A DNA stretch of 64,000 nt from Synechococcus sp. M16.1 (GTDB lineage Bacteria > Cyanobacteriota > Cyanobacteriia > PCC-6307 > Cyanobiaceae): NCBI RefSeq assembly GCF_014279895.1, contig NZ_CP047954.1:744001-808000 (forward strand), given 5' to 3'. The translations under genes and the position numbers were made by a program. Numbering within the stretch: the stretch's first letter is position 1; each line of letters starts with the position of its first letter. This document shows positions 9,678-17,670 of the stretch, piece by piece. The notes beneath the pieces are model-generated. The model ran no database searches, had not been told where the DNA came from, and saw only the letters and a program-made list of their open reading frames with translations.

Positions 9678-9750
9678 GGGGCCATAGCTCAGCTGGTAGA
9701 GCACCTGCATGGCATGCAGGGGGTCAGGAGTTCGAGTCTCCTTGGCTCCA
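9678..9750 (+). tRNA. tRNA-Ala (anticodon GGC)
   Basis: The 73 nt fold into a normal cloverleaf: acceptor GGGGCCA/TGGCTCC including the alanine identity pair G3-U70, D arm GCTC/GAGC, anticodon stem CCTGC/GCAGG around loop ATGGCAT (anticodon GGC), and T arm AGGAG-TTCGAGT-CTCCT. No CCA is encoded; the gene ends with A73. It is the attachment site of the island: bases 9705 onwards are repeated at 26447 and 49028. Confidence 0.97.
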
Positions 9751-9754
9751 TTCT
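9705..9754 (+). other. attL: left attachment site of element A (tRNA-Ala 3' half)
   Basis: The 50-base stretch from CTGCATGGCATGCAGG through CATTCT is repeated exactly at 26447-26496, and with one mismatch plus a one-base shorter end at 49028-49076. It covers the anticodon arm to the 3' end of the tRNA, the usual crossover region of tRNA-targeting tyrosine recombinases. Because the 5' half is intact here, the tRNA stays functional after integration. Confidence 0.92.
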
Positions 9755-9783
9755 TAAGAAAAGCCAGTCCAGCACTGGCATCT

Positions 9784-9811
9784 GAGCGGTCCACTCGGGC
9801 CGCTTTTTTAA
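9784..9811 (+). terminator. Terminator downstream of tRNA-Ala
   Basis: A hairpin of the form AGCGGTCC-ACTC-GGGCCGCT is followed by TTTTTT. It lies just inside element A, so the element supplies its own terminator to the tRNA gene it entered. Confidence 0.7.
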
Positions 9812-9835
9812 TGAAAAACGGCTAAATATCATTTT

Positions 9836-9858
9836 TTGTGCGCCAAAGTGTGCGCCAA
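9836..9858 (+). repeat. Left arm-type recombinase site of element A (paired TGTGCGCCAA repeats)
   Basis: Two copies of TGTGCGCCAA are separated by two bases. The same 23-base unit with one mismatch occurs at 26298-26320, just upstream of the integrase gene at the other end of element A. Paired direct repeats at both ends of an element are the expected form of arm-binding sites for a tyrosine integrase. Confidence 0.65.
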
Positions 9859-9900
9859 TCTTGCGGGGAAGGTGTTGAGCGGTGCTAGTGCCAAAAACGC

Positions 9901-9968
9901 GCTGTGTATCCATTTGAACGACGCAGGGGTTGACACTCCCCTATAAAGGATCTGTAGCAACCGCTACA
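9901..9968 (+). promoter_or_regulatory. Promoter of DUF4278 cassette 1: conserved upstream block, -10 box and NtcA palindrome
   Basis: From 5' to 3' there is the conserved block GCTGTGTATCC (9901-9911), a -10 box TATAAA (9942-9947), five bases, and the palindrome TGTAGCAACCGCTACA (9953-9968), a perfect GTA-N8-TAC NtcA site. The same order and the same 5-base spacing occur at the other three cassettes. Because the NtcA site lies at or just after the expected transcription start, NtcA should repress here, as it does for the glutamine synthetase inhibitor genes. Confidence 0.75.
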
Positions 9969-9969
9969 T

Positions 9970-10041
9970 AACGTTCACTCCTTTCGAAGGGGCGCAGACA
10001 CTCCAAGCCACGGAACGGGGACTTGGAATTTTCTGAGGAAC
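9970..10041 (+). promoter_or_regulatory. Glutamine riboswitch-like leader (Downstream-peptide type), cassette 1
   Basis: The leader has the sequence pattern I recall for glnA/Downstream-peptide RNAs: ACGTTCA, a hairpin ending GGGGCGCAG, then CCAAG-CCACGGAACGGGGA-CTTGG, and finally CTGAGGAAC containing the ribosome binding site. The four copies in this window covary in both stems (for example CCAAG/CTTGG here and CCAGG/CCTGG in cassette 4). GAAC near the ribosome site could pair with GTTC at the 5' end, giving glutamine-dependent control of translation. Confidence 0.8.
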
Positions 10042-10046
10042 TAACC

Positions 10047-10214
10047 ATGACTGCTCTTCTCTACAGAGGTCACTCCTACGAAGCTCAAGCAGCTTCACCC
10101 AAAGCTTGTGTCGAGCTGACCTACCGCCGCGAGCACTACAACACCTGCCGCGAAGAAGTCGCTCAAAATGCTCATCCGAGCCTGACCTACCGAGGCGCGT
10201 CCTACACCAAGTGA
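10047..10214 (+). CDS. DUF4278 small protein (PirA-like), cassette 1
   Basis: 55 residues starting MTALLYRGHSYEA, with a C-terminal LTYRGASYTK. This LTYRG-x-x-Y motif, present in three variants along the chain, defines DUF4278. Synechocystis PirA, a small PII-binding regulator of arginine synthesis made under nitrogen excess, belongs to the same family; a PirA-like role here is inference. The start at 10047 follows the riboswitch ribosome site GAGGAA. It is nearly identical to the copies at 30393 and 40748, and is the only one in element A. Confidence 0.85.
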   Translation: MTALLYRGHSYEAQAASPKACVELTYRREHYNTCREEVAQNAHPSLTYRGASYTK

Positions 10215-10238
10215 TCAAGGCTTGATCAGAAGATCCCT

Positions 10239-10268
10239 AGCCCCTGCCCTCGGTGGGGGTTTCTTTTT
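10239..10268 (+). terminator. Rho-independent terminator of cassette 1
   Basis: A GCCCCTGCC...GGTGGGGG hairpin precedes TTTCTTTTT. The same CCCCTGCC/GGCAGGGG plus TTTCTTTTTGCC terminator follows the other three DUF4278 cassettes and also occurs at 41957. Confidence 0.7.
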
Positions 10269-10307
10269 GCCTGGAGTTGGCATCCTTGGCTGAGCAGTCA
10301 GGCTCTG

Positions 10308-10469
10308 ATGGCACGGATCGGCAACAAAAAAGCGTTCACCGTCCACCTAAGCGATGAGATGGCGGCAATGCTTGATCTCAAGCGGAAGGAGTGGTGCCTA
10401 AGAAGTCGCGGTGAAGTCATAGAGCGCCTTTTGGGTTGGATGGTCGAGTCCTCAGAGTCGGACTCGTAG
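10308..10469 (+). CDS. Small ribbon-helix-helix-like protein
   Basis: 53 residues. A short beta-like start (KKAFTVHLSDEMAAMLD) is followed by a helix-turn-helix stretch (SRGEVIERLLGWMVE) in the size and layout of CopG/Arc repressors. It may regulate the element. The assignment rests on pattern only. Confidence 0.5.
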   Translation: MARIGNKKAFTVHLSDEMAAMLDLKRKEWCLRSRGEVIERLLGWMVESSESDS

Positions 10470-10505
10470 CCGTTGTGAAGTTGCGCTGGTGGTGATTGAG
10501 GAGAC

Positions 10506-10838
10506 ATGAGCTACTTCAAGTGCCCTCACTGCAACTTTGATCCCGGTGCCCATGCTTGGTCGGGTATGGCCCGGGCGAGGCATAAATGGGAGGCGCACCA
10601 AATCCCTAGTAGCGCAACCTTCAACTCCAGAACCCACTACTACCCAGATAAAGAGACTTGGGATGAGTACCAGTCGAAGCTGAGGGTGGCGAGGCTCTAC
10701 CCAGTGCTCTCGCTTCTTAAACAGTGGATTAAAGGGATTCCCGAGAATCTCCACTTGTCGAAGTCACAGCTGCTCTGGCTCACCTTGGGCATCGGTCTAG
10801 TCCTTGGATACGCCTTGGCGCTTCTGTTCCATCGCTGA
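10506..10838 (+). CDS. Zinc-ribbon plus C-terminal membrane helix protein
   Basis: 110 residues. The N terminus has CPHC (residues 6-9) followed by His residues, suggesting a small zinc-binding fold. The C terminus (LSKSQLLWLTLGIGLVLGYA) is a membrane helix closely similar to three short proteins at 36260, 43269 and 49246. The function is unknown. A run of 232 bases without a recognisable gene follows before 11071. Confidence 0.6.
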   Translation: MSYFKCPHCNFDPGAHAWSGMARARHKWEAHQIPSSATFNSRTHYYPDKETWDEYQSKLRVARLYPVLSLLKQWIKGIPENLHLSKSQLLWLTLGIGLVLGYALALLFHR

Positions 10839-11070
10839 AGCTCTGGCATCAATCAGAGCCACCAACGCTGAACGCAAATGCAGCTGGCGGGATGCGCTGG
10901 TGATGACCGCCAAGGGAAATGGCTTCGCCGGCGGAGTGACGTAAGGAAGGTCGAAAAGAGAGAGAAATTCAGGTAGGGGTGAGTGCTGATGAAAAGAACT
11001 GATTCGTCTTGGTCACGGGTCTAGTGACAGGAGCGCCTGAGGTCCTTAAATTCCACTCACACCAGATACA

Positions 11071-13044
11071 GTGTCCAAACGCTTCATAAGCTCCATGCCG
11101 GCACCACTACAGTGGGTTTCGACTCCGGCACTTGGTCAGGGCCGTGCCAGTGGGGGAAGCACTGCGGCCGAGCTGTTTGAGTCAGGAAGTAGTCAGAAGC
11201 GCAGGTCCCTTCTCGAGACACTCGTAAGAGAGATCTGCCAGAACAGCTGCGATCAAAGGATCGGCTCTGAGAGGGCATCTGTCTATTTCGATCTGCTGCT
11301 GCTGAACGGTGAAGAGCGTGATGCATTTCTAAGGGCTGCGGACTGGGGTGGTTTGAAACCGCACATGGGTGCGGTAACTGGCCTCAGTGGTGCTGCGCTC
11401 ACCCTCAGAGCGGGGCTCGAGGCGATGGAAGCCGACACGCTCGTCTGCCTGCGCATCAGCGACAGCGGCACCGAAGGTCTTTCGGGAGATGACTGGGACG
11501 AGAGCGGCAACTTCCGCCGCCTCTGTATTCAGAATTTCTCCACCGGCAATGACGCCGGGCGTGGTGGAAGCTTCGGACTAGGCAAGGCGGTGAGCTGGAT
11601 GCATTCGCGCCTGCTCACGGTTCTGTTCTCCTCACGCGTGCATGGCCGGGAACAGGAAGGCTTGAGGCTGTTCGGGCGAAGCGAGATCCCGGCCCATGAC
11701 ATCGAAGGAGCTTCATTCCTTGATGGTGCCTATCTCGGCTCACCGGGTCTTCGCGACGGAATCGATGTGGCTTTGTCCGACTGGAGAACTGAGGAAACAT
11801 GCGTCGATTTGAAGCTTGAAAGAGCAGGGCTCAGCGGAAGCGGGACGACACTTCTTATTCCCGCGTTCCATGAACCAGATCGGGAGGACACAGGGGCACT
11901 TGGCATTCGGGATCCGGAAGATCTCTGCGCAGACCTGACCGATGCCGCAGCGAAATGGTTCTGGCCAGCGATCAGCTGGGGACGCCTAGAAGTGCAAGCC
12001 CGTGTCTTTCGCAGTGGCGATGCAAATCCAAGCCACGTAAGCCGTGCCGAAGTGAACGGCATTTGGGCACCTTTTCTCGCCGCCAGTCGGACCGAACCTG
12101 GAACCGCTGCTGCCCTCGACCCCGGAGACTCCGCAGCCCTGGATCTGACAAGTTTTCCCCTCCCCCGGAGAATCCACCCAGAGGACCGGCCAGACCTGCT
12201 TCACAAGCCTGCTGAGACCACCATCCGTCTGGGTGTGACGAGGGTTAGTCCCACCGAAGGCTGCCTGCCTTGTCGATCCACCATTGCTCTGATCCGTGGG
12301 GCCGGAATGGTCGTCGACTATGTCGACGGAAATCGCTTGAACGACGGCGGCGCTTATTGCGCAGCTGCAATGGTGGGAAATGCCATTCAGCACATACCGG
12401 CTTCCGCCGCCATGGATGCTCAGAGCGCAGTGCCGGCGGATGTGGAGGAGTACTTCCGGGCTGCGGAGCCAGTCACGCATGACGACTGGCTTCCGACCAC
12501 CCGCCGACTGAGGGAGAGCTACGACTGGCGTGGGTCGGCAGGACGACTGAGGGGCCTGCGCTCTGAGCTGCGGCAGTTGGTGATCCAGAAACTTCTGATT
12601 GCAGATGAACCGTCACCGGATGAAGGCCCGGAACTGCTTGCACGGATGCTCAATCTCGGCCGGGGGATCAGCCCGACTTCTGAGACAAAACGCGGCGAGC
12701 GACCGCGGTTGGAAATTGTTCTGGACCGCGATGGATGCTGTTTTGATCCATCACGGAAAGGATGGTCACTTCAGGGTGAGCTGATCCGTCATGGCAATGG
12801 CGAAGCGAGCGCTACCGCAGGACTCAGCTTCAGCAGCTTGGCCGATTCCGGTAAAGGGGAAGCCTGGAGAATCAGCGACATCGAACTGATGGGCTCCGTT
12901 AAAGAGGTGAGCCTGGATGATTCCGATGCAAGGCGCTTCGTCTTCTCGGTGAGTTCAGAGTTCCGCACACTCCCGTTCCGCTGTCTGGTCAAGCCTCCAA
13001 CGGGTGTTGACCCGGCACTTGCCGGTTTCCGGCAGGGGGGTTGA
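11071..13044 (+). CDS. GHKL (Hsp90/MutL/MORC-type) ATPase, module 1 protein A
   Basis: 657 residues from a GTG; an ATG at 11095 is an alternative. The Bergerat ATP fold is clear: catalytic Glu54 and Asn58 in LVREICQNSCDQR, Asp131 in ISDSGTEGL, and the glycine lid GGSFGLGKA at about 165-173. The remaining 450 residues are not recognised and contain beta-rich stretches near the C terminus. It heads a four-gene operon (11071-16858) ending in a DNA methyltransferase. The operon is GC-rich, unlike the equivalent module on the other strand. GHKL ATPases beside DNA methylases are known from MORC-like restriction-type loci, so a role in genome defence is inferred. Confidence 0.8.
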   Translation: MSKRFISSMPAPLQWVSTPALGQGRASGGSTAAELFESGSSQKRRSLLETLVREICQNSCDQRIGSERASVYFDLLLLNGEERDAFLRAADWGGLKPHMGAVTGLSGAALTLRAGLEAMEADTLVCLRISDSGTEGLSGDDWDESGNFRRLCIQNFSTGNDAGRGGSFGLGKAVSWMHSRLLTVLFSSRVHGREQEGLRLFGRSEIPAHDIEGASFLDGAYLGSPGLRDGIDVALSDWRTEETCVDLKLERAGLSGSGTTLLIPAFHEPDREDTGALGIRDPEDLCADLTDAAAKWFWPAISWGRLEVQARVFRSGDANPSHVSRAEVNGIWAPFLAASRTEPGTAAALDPGDSAALDLTSFPLPRRIHPEDRPDLLHKPAETTIRLGVTRVSPTEGCLPCRSTIALIRGAGMVVDYVDGNRLNDGGAYCAAAMVGNAIQHIPASAAMDAQSAVPADVEEYFRAAEPVTHDDWLPTTRRLRESYDWRGSAGRLRGLRSELRQLVIQKLLIADEPSPDEGPELLARMLNLGRGISPTSETKRGERPRLEIVLDRDGCCFDPSRKGWSLQGELIRHGNGEASATAGLSFSSLADSGKGEAWRISDIELMGSVKEVSLDDSDARRFVFSVSSEFRTLPFRCLVKPPTGVDPALAGFRQGG

Positions 13045-13047
13045 TTC

Positions 13048-14076
13048 ATGGAATTCCTTCCCTGGAAGACAGTCGACTTGGACGGTGCATTCCGCGTTAC
13101 AGCTCCAGAAAGTATTTCTGAAGAGGTGATTCAGGAGGTGAGCAATGCGGTCACCTTCCGTTTCAGCGGAGAGACGAAATCCATCCGTCTGGAGATTCTC
13201 CTGACACCACCATGGGGTTGGGAAGAGTGTTTCCCTGCAGTTGAACAGGAGCAGCCTCCTGCTCGTTTCATCTGCCGGCTGATCAGTAGATCGACCGGTC
13301 GAAGGATCGTGGTGCCACTTGAGGATGACGGCCTCGGTCTGTGGTTCGCCGAGCATGATTTCTCAGCCCTTCTTGATGGGGAGGAAATCCGAGCCGAGGC
13401 TCTTCTGGTCCGGACGGAAGCAGCTGAAGAACTCTGCGATGGGTTTGCCGACAAGAAGGGGCAGATCGTTGGCCGCAGCTGCATTCATACAATCCGCTTC
13501 ACAAGCAGAAGTGCGAAAAGCGAAGCCCTGTTTCAGCTGCGCTGGACTGACTTTCCAAGTGGAGCGAGCCAGCAGCTCTGGCGGCTCCAGGCCGGTGAAC
13601 CCCCGGTGCTTGAACTCAACGCGAAAGTTTCAGCACCCCTGCGGAGACTGCTGATGAGCCGCGGCAGGCGCCGCAACGGGCCGGCTCTGCAGCGTGATGC
13701 TGTGTTCATGGCGATCTGCTCAGGCGTATGGCCTCTGCTTGTCTCCGGTGCACTTGCCGATCTTCAGCGCATCGTGGATCAGGACCGGAGCATCGATCCC
13801 GAAGAGGCGATCGCATCGATGAACAGCTGGCAGAGCAGGTTGCTCGGTCTGTTCGCTCCAGGGCTTACCGGCGCTGATCTGCCGGCCCACAGCGCCCTTC
13901 CCTTGCTCGTGCGTGAACTCCATAGCCCGGGAGGATTTATGCGCCTGATGCTGCGGATGCCGGCACTGATTCAGGAAGAGACACGTCTGGTGACACTTGC
14001 CGAGGCGATGGCCGACGCCCAGCAGGTTCATCCAGCGGCAGAGGCTGAGGCGGCCATCGAAGCGGAGGCGGCATGA
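13048..14076 (+). CDS. Module 1 protein B (beta-rich N terminus, helical C terminus), function unknown
   Basis: 342 residues, beginning four bases after the ATPase gene. The first 190 residues are beta-rich; the segment EPPVLELNAKVSAPLRRLL leads into a helical part (AVFMAICSGVWPLLVSGAL). The AT-rich operon at 17670 encodes a protein in the same position with a similar plan (GPSIQLSNNF..., then IFACSFWPFAIEQIISSAI). I infer these are distant relatives. No catalytic motif is seen. The last four bases overlap the next gene (ATGA). The C terminus is an Ala/Glu-rich tail. Confidence 0.75.
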   Translation: MEFLPWKTVDLDGAFRVTAPESISEEVIQEVSNAVTFRFSGETKSIRLEILLTPPWGWEECFPAVEQEQPPARFICRLISRSTGRRIVVPLEDDGLGLWFAEHDFSALLDGEEIRAEALLVRTEAAEELCDGFADKKGQIVGRSCIHTIRFTSRSAKSEALFQLRWTDFPSGASQQLWRLQAGEPPVLELNAKVSAPLRRLLMSRGRRRNGPALQRDAVFMAICSGVWPLLVSGALADLQRIVDQDRSIDPEEAIASMNSWQSRLLGLFAPGLTGADLPAHSALPLLVRELHSPGGFMRLMLRMPALIQEETRLVTLAEAMADAQQVHPAAEAEAAIEAEAA

Positions 14077-14789
14077 GCAACGATCTGTTCCGGCTCGTCC
14101 ATCCGGTGAGTGAACAGGGGCTTGTGGAAGCGCTTCGCGATCCCCATCTGCTGGAGGTGAAACCGGTGGATGCCGAGGTGGACCTCTCGGGTTTCGATGC
14201 CGCGCTTGAGCAACTGCTCAGCAGTGATGTGCGCGAGTCCGCGATGGACGGTGCTCTGGTGGAGCCACTGCACAGAGCCCTGCGGCACCTGCCGGAATCG
14301 GTGACCACCGACATGCGCGTCTGGCACTGGTTCTGCCTTGTTCGCCATCACGATTTGGTGTGGAGGCGATGGAGGGGAAGCGCACCCGCCGATCCTGAGG
14401 ACGGATTCCTCAGCGGGAAAGGGCATCGACCAGTGCCGGCGGTTCGTTTTCTGGGCACAGCCTCGATCAACGGCCACGGCCGCAACACCTTCGCCCGTCT
14501 GTTTTTCGCAGCACAGCGACTGATCGGATCCGAAGGCGAGGACTACGACCTCGTCAGGCGCCTGTTCACCAGCCAAGAACTGCATCTCGGCATCAGTGAC
14601 CGGGAATACGGTTTGCTCCCGGCGGTGAACCGTGTACTCACGAGCGAGCTGGCAGATCTGCCTGATCTGCGGGTGCGTGCGGGGGTCCGCCGCCTGAACG
14701 GCCTCGGAGGATCGATCTGTCTCGACCTACTGGACGAAGGCGAGATCGCCGGACTGATCCGAAGCAACGACGAGGAGCAAAGCGCCTAA
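14073..14789 (+). CDS. DUF6339-like protein, module 1 protein C
   Basis: 238 residues, mostly helical. The segment RFLGTASINGHGRNTFARLF (about residues 127-146) and the later LFTSQELHLGISDREYGLL resemble the DUF6339 family seen in defence-type operons. The product of 16915-17670 holds the matching position in the second operon and shares the layout HSVREPYRLY ... SRQDCVSNKEI. The start overlaps gene B by four bases and the stop overlaps the methyltransferase start (TAATG), so the operon is tightly coupled. Confidence 0.6.
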   Translation: MSNDLFRLVHPVSEQGLVEALRDPHLLEVKPVDAEVDLSGFDAALEQLLSSDVRESAMDGALVEPLHRALRHLPESVTTDMRVWHWFCLVRHHDLVWRRWRGSAPADPEDGFLSGKGHRPVPAVRFLGTASINGHGRNTFARLFFAAQRLIGSEGEDYDLVRRLFTSQELHLGISDREYGLLPAVNRVLTSELADLPDLRVRAGVRRLNGLGGSICLDLLDEGEIAGLIRSNDEEQSA

Positions 14790-16858
14790 TGGTGAAAAGC
14801 CTGATCCCTGATGATCCGCATCGGTTGAAGGCTGTGAAAGGGCCCGAACAGGTTCTCGAGCCGAATCAAACCAGCTGCAGCCTTGATGAACTACCCGGCT
14901 ACATGCGATCGATCGCAGCGGATACCCCGCTTGCGGTGGATTTGTTTAGCGGTGCCGGAGGCTTGAGCCTTGGCCTGCACCGTGCCGGCTTCGAGGTGGT
15001 GCTGGCTTGCGACATCCGGCCTGACTCAATAGCGACCCACCGTCATCACTTCGGCGGCTGCTCTGAACAGTGCGATTTAAGTGACCCAGAGGTGCTGGCG
15101 CAACTCTGCCGCCAACTCAACGCCGGTGGGGAGGTGGCACTGGTAGCTGGAGGCCCACCCTGTCAGCCCTTCTCCCGGAACATCCGCTGGAGGAAGCACG
15201 ACGATGACGTGTTTGATCAGCACCAAGAGCTGAACGAGGGCCGCCGCGAACTGTGGGAATCGTTTCTCACCGTTGTTGAGGGCGTCATGCCGCGTGCCTT
15301 CTTGATGGAGAACGTTCCTGACATCGCCCAGACAGGTGACCAAGAGGTGTTCCGAGGAATCGTCAGCCGCGCGGAAGCTGCTGGCTACCGCGTGCATGCC
15401 CGTCTTGTTCATGCCTGGGAATACGGCGTTCCGCAGCTCCGGCCGCGGCTGTTCATTGCGGGCACCCGTCTGCCTGATTTGAAAGGAAACAGCTACTGCT
15501 CGCCATTGGTGTGGCCTGAACCCACCTGTAGTTCTCTTGAAGAAGCAGTCAGCTTGGACGACGCCATCGGCGACCTGCCAGCACTGGAGGGCGACTGGTG
15601 GGAGCAATGGAGCGAGACCAGCAAATACCACGGCCCAAACAACGCCTACCAGAAGCTGATGCGCAATTGGCTGCCCGTTCAGAGGGATGCTTTGTATGAC
15701 CACATAACCCGCAAGGTGCGGGGCGATGACCTAGAGACCTTCCAGCTAATGCGAGATACCGGGCTCCGATATCACGAGCTGAGTGAGGAACAACGCCGCT
15801 ACGCCGTAACCAGTCGTGCGAAGAGAGAAGGGAAGCTGCTGGATAAAAAGGACAAGGAGAATAGCTTCAGCAATAAATACAACATCCTCAAGGCGAAGGA
15901 GCCGTGCCTGACCGTCACGGCTCACATGGCGAAGGACGGCTACTGGTACATCCATCACCAACAGAACCGGACCCTCTCGATCCGGGAGGCAGCACGGGTG
16001 CAGTCGTTCCCCGATGGCTTCCGTTTCCACGGCACGCCTTCGAACCGTTTCCACCAAGTGGGGGAAGCAGTGGCCCCGTTAGTCGGGGAAGCACTTGGCA
16101 GGGCAATGCTCGATGCGATTAACCGACGAACCGAAGAAGACCTTTGGCGATCACCGGAGCCGATCAGGCAGGAACTCCTCGACTGGTATCGCGATGAAGG
16201 TGTCGTAGCACTGCAGCCATGGGCACGGCAGAAGGAAAACGGAGTGTTGATTCCTGAGGAGATGAAGGCATGGAGAGTGTTCCTCGGTGAACTCCTCATA
16301 AACCAGCTGCCTGCCGAGCGGCAGATGCAGTTTTGGGAACGGGTGCTGAAGCGATGGCCAACTTATGAGACGTTCCTTGCAGACGCCGAACCGAATCGAC
16401 GTCGAACCTTTCGCAGCCTTCACCTCGAGAAAAATGAAAACCTGCTCCAGCAGGTAGCCATCCAGCTGAAGGAAGGACTCGAATGGAGGGAGTGGGTCCG
16501 TACTGATTTAAAGGGCTTAGGTCGAGATCGGATACGGCAATGCTTGGCGATGGTCGGCATCACGACTGATCGGAGCTGCAGCATTGGTCTGGGTCGGATG
16601 GTGGGTCGGATCAACGGCAGCGAAGAATCGGAACAGCTGCTCTCACGTCAGCGGCGCGAACTGAACCTGGGTCTCCTATTGGGGGGGGATCAAGACGGCC
16701 GCATCTACCGGGCCGCCGTTGCAGTTGCAGAGCGCTGGTGCCAGCCGGAGGCACTGTGCGAAGGCGGTCTATCGGTCAACAGCGATCAGTGTCCTCTATG
16801 CATCAACAGATGTTGCGGGTTTGCTCAGGAGGAAAGAGAAAATCTAAAAGCAGGTTAA
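14789..16858 (+). CDS. DNA (cytosine-5) methyltransferase with C-terminal HhH-GPD-like domain
   Basis: 689 residues. Methyltransferase motifs occur in order: I DLFSGAGGLSLGL (51-63), IV GGPPCQPFS with catalytic Cys125, VI ENV (174-176), VIII QLRPR (216-220), IX SIREAARVQSFP and X QVGEAVAPLVGEALG. Residues about 455-680 are extra: FLGELLINQLPAERQM, then LKGLGRDRIRQCLAMVG (574-590), align well with the helix-hairpin-helix of endonuclease III/MutY-type glycosylases, and a Cys cluster (668, 671, 675, 676) lies at the end. The usual catalytic Lys and Asp seem replaced (GRD; CSIGLGRM). No restriction endonuclease gene adjoins it. Confidence 0.92.
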   Translation: MVKSLIPDDPHRLKAVKGPEQVLEPNQTSCSLDELPGYMRSIAADTPLAVDLFSGAGGLSLGLHRAGFEVVLACDIRPDSIATHRHHFGGCSEQCDLSDPEVLAQLCRQLNAGGEVALVAGGPPCQPFSRNIRWRKHDDDVFDQHQELNEGRRELWESFLTVVEGVMPRAFLMENVPDIAQTGDQEVFRGIVSRAEAAGYRVHARLVHAWEYGVPQLRPRLFIAGTRLPDLKGNSYCSPLVWPEPTCSSLEEAVSLDDAIGDLPALEGDWWEQWSETSKYHGPNNAYQKLMRNWLPVQRDALYDHITRKVRGDDLETFQLMRDTGLRYHELSEEQRRYAVTSRAKREGKLLDKKDKENSFSNKYNILKAKEPCLTVTAHMAKDGYWYIHHQQNRTLSIREAARVQSFPDGFRFHGTPSNRFHQVGEAVAPLVGEALGRAMLDAINRRTEEDLWRSPEPIRQELLDWYRDEGVVALQPWARQKENGVLIPEEMKAWRVFLGELLINQLPAERQMQFWERVLKRWPTYETFLADAEPNRRRTFRSLHLEKNENLLQQVAIQLKEGLEWREWVRTDLKGLGRDRIRQCLAMVGITTDRSCSIGLGRMVGRINGSEESEQLLSRQRRELNLGLLLGGDQDGRIYRAAVAVAERWCQPEALCEGGLSVNSDQCPLCINRCCGFAQEERENLKAG

Positions 16859-16914
16859 GAAAAATTATTTACGCTCGAATATCGCTTTGATGAAACGTTT
16901 TTCGATAGAAATTA

Positions 16915-17670
16915 TTATTGATTCTCCAGTTCAAATCCTGGCCCTAAATAATTAGACAACTCAGATGCTTTTAGCTCAGGAGCATGAAAAGTTACTGCTA
17001 AACGTTTGAACAGTTTGCCAAGGCGAACGGTGCTATCTCGACCAGTACCCTTGTCAGGCTTTGGCACAGTTGCTGTACCTGCCTTAGCGAAACCGTCGGG
17101 CATTGCATATTTCATCACAAGGTATTCATGAATTTCCTTATTAGAAACACAATCTTGTCTTGAACGAATGGATTCAATTATATTTCCTTGTTGGTGAATG
17201 TTTTTGCTGAAATAAATTTTGGCAGAATCTCTATATTGTTTGTATAAGCGATATGGCTCTCTCACGGAATGACGGTGAGCAATAGGTTGCCACCCTAACT
17301 TTTTTTTATAATCCCCTATGATAGGAATGTAGTGCTCCATTCTTGATACTTTGGAGAAATTCTTCGTTAATTGTTCTAAGTAGACACAGGACAACCAAGA
17401 CCACATGTATGGTTGATTGATTTCTCTCCCAATAAAATCTGATTCGTCAATCAATTCAACCAAATACTTGCCTAGCTGAAAACGATTCGAAAAACGTCTA
17501 TTAAGCTCGATTTCTATTTCAGAAATCTGTTCGATATTTTCTTCTGAAAAAAGATCAAAGTCTTGGAGAAGTCTTTCGTCTTTTTTTGTTCGAAATAGAG
17601 CAATCCTGTCCCAAATATGCTGAAGATATTCAGGCTTAAACCTTGAAACTGGGAAAGAGATTTTATTCAT
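16915..17670 (-). CDS. Module 2 protein C (DUF6339-like), function unknown
   Basis: 251 residues, AT-rich gene. The segments AHRHSVREPYRLYKQY (about 120-135) and SRQDCVSNKEIHEYLVMKYA (about 158-177) match in layout the DUF6339-like protein at 14073. The N-terminal third is helical and charged. The start shares one base with the stop of gene B (TAATG). It is the last gene of the leftward operon. Only 56 bases separate it from the rightward operon, and I see no clear terminator there. Confidence 0.65.
   Translation of the reverse strand: MNKISFPVSRFKPEYLQHIWDRIALFRTKKDERLLQDFDLFSEENIEQISEIEIELNRRFSNRFQLGKYLVELIDESDFIGREINQPYMWSWLSCVYLEQLTKNFSKVSRMEHYIPIIGDYKKKLGWQPIAHRHSVREPYRLYKQYRDSAKIYFSKNIHQQGNIIESIRSRQDCVSNKEIHEYLVMKYAMPDGFAKAGTATVPKPDKGTGRDSTVRLGKLFKRLAVTFHAPELKASELSNYLGPGFELENQ

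Noticed and set aside
9930-9935. TTGACA read as a -35 box for cassette 1
   Set aside because: It is only six bases before the -10 box, too close for a sigma70-type -35 element.
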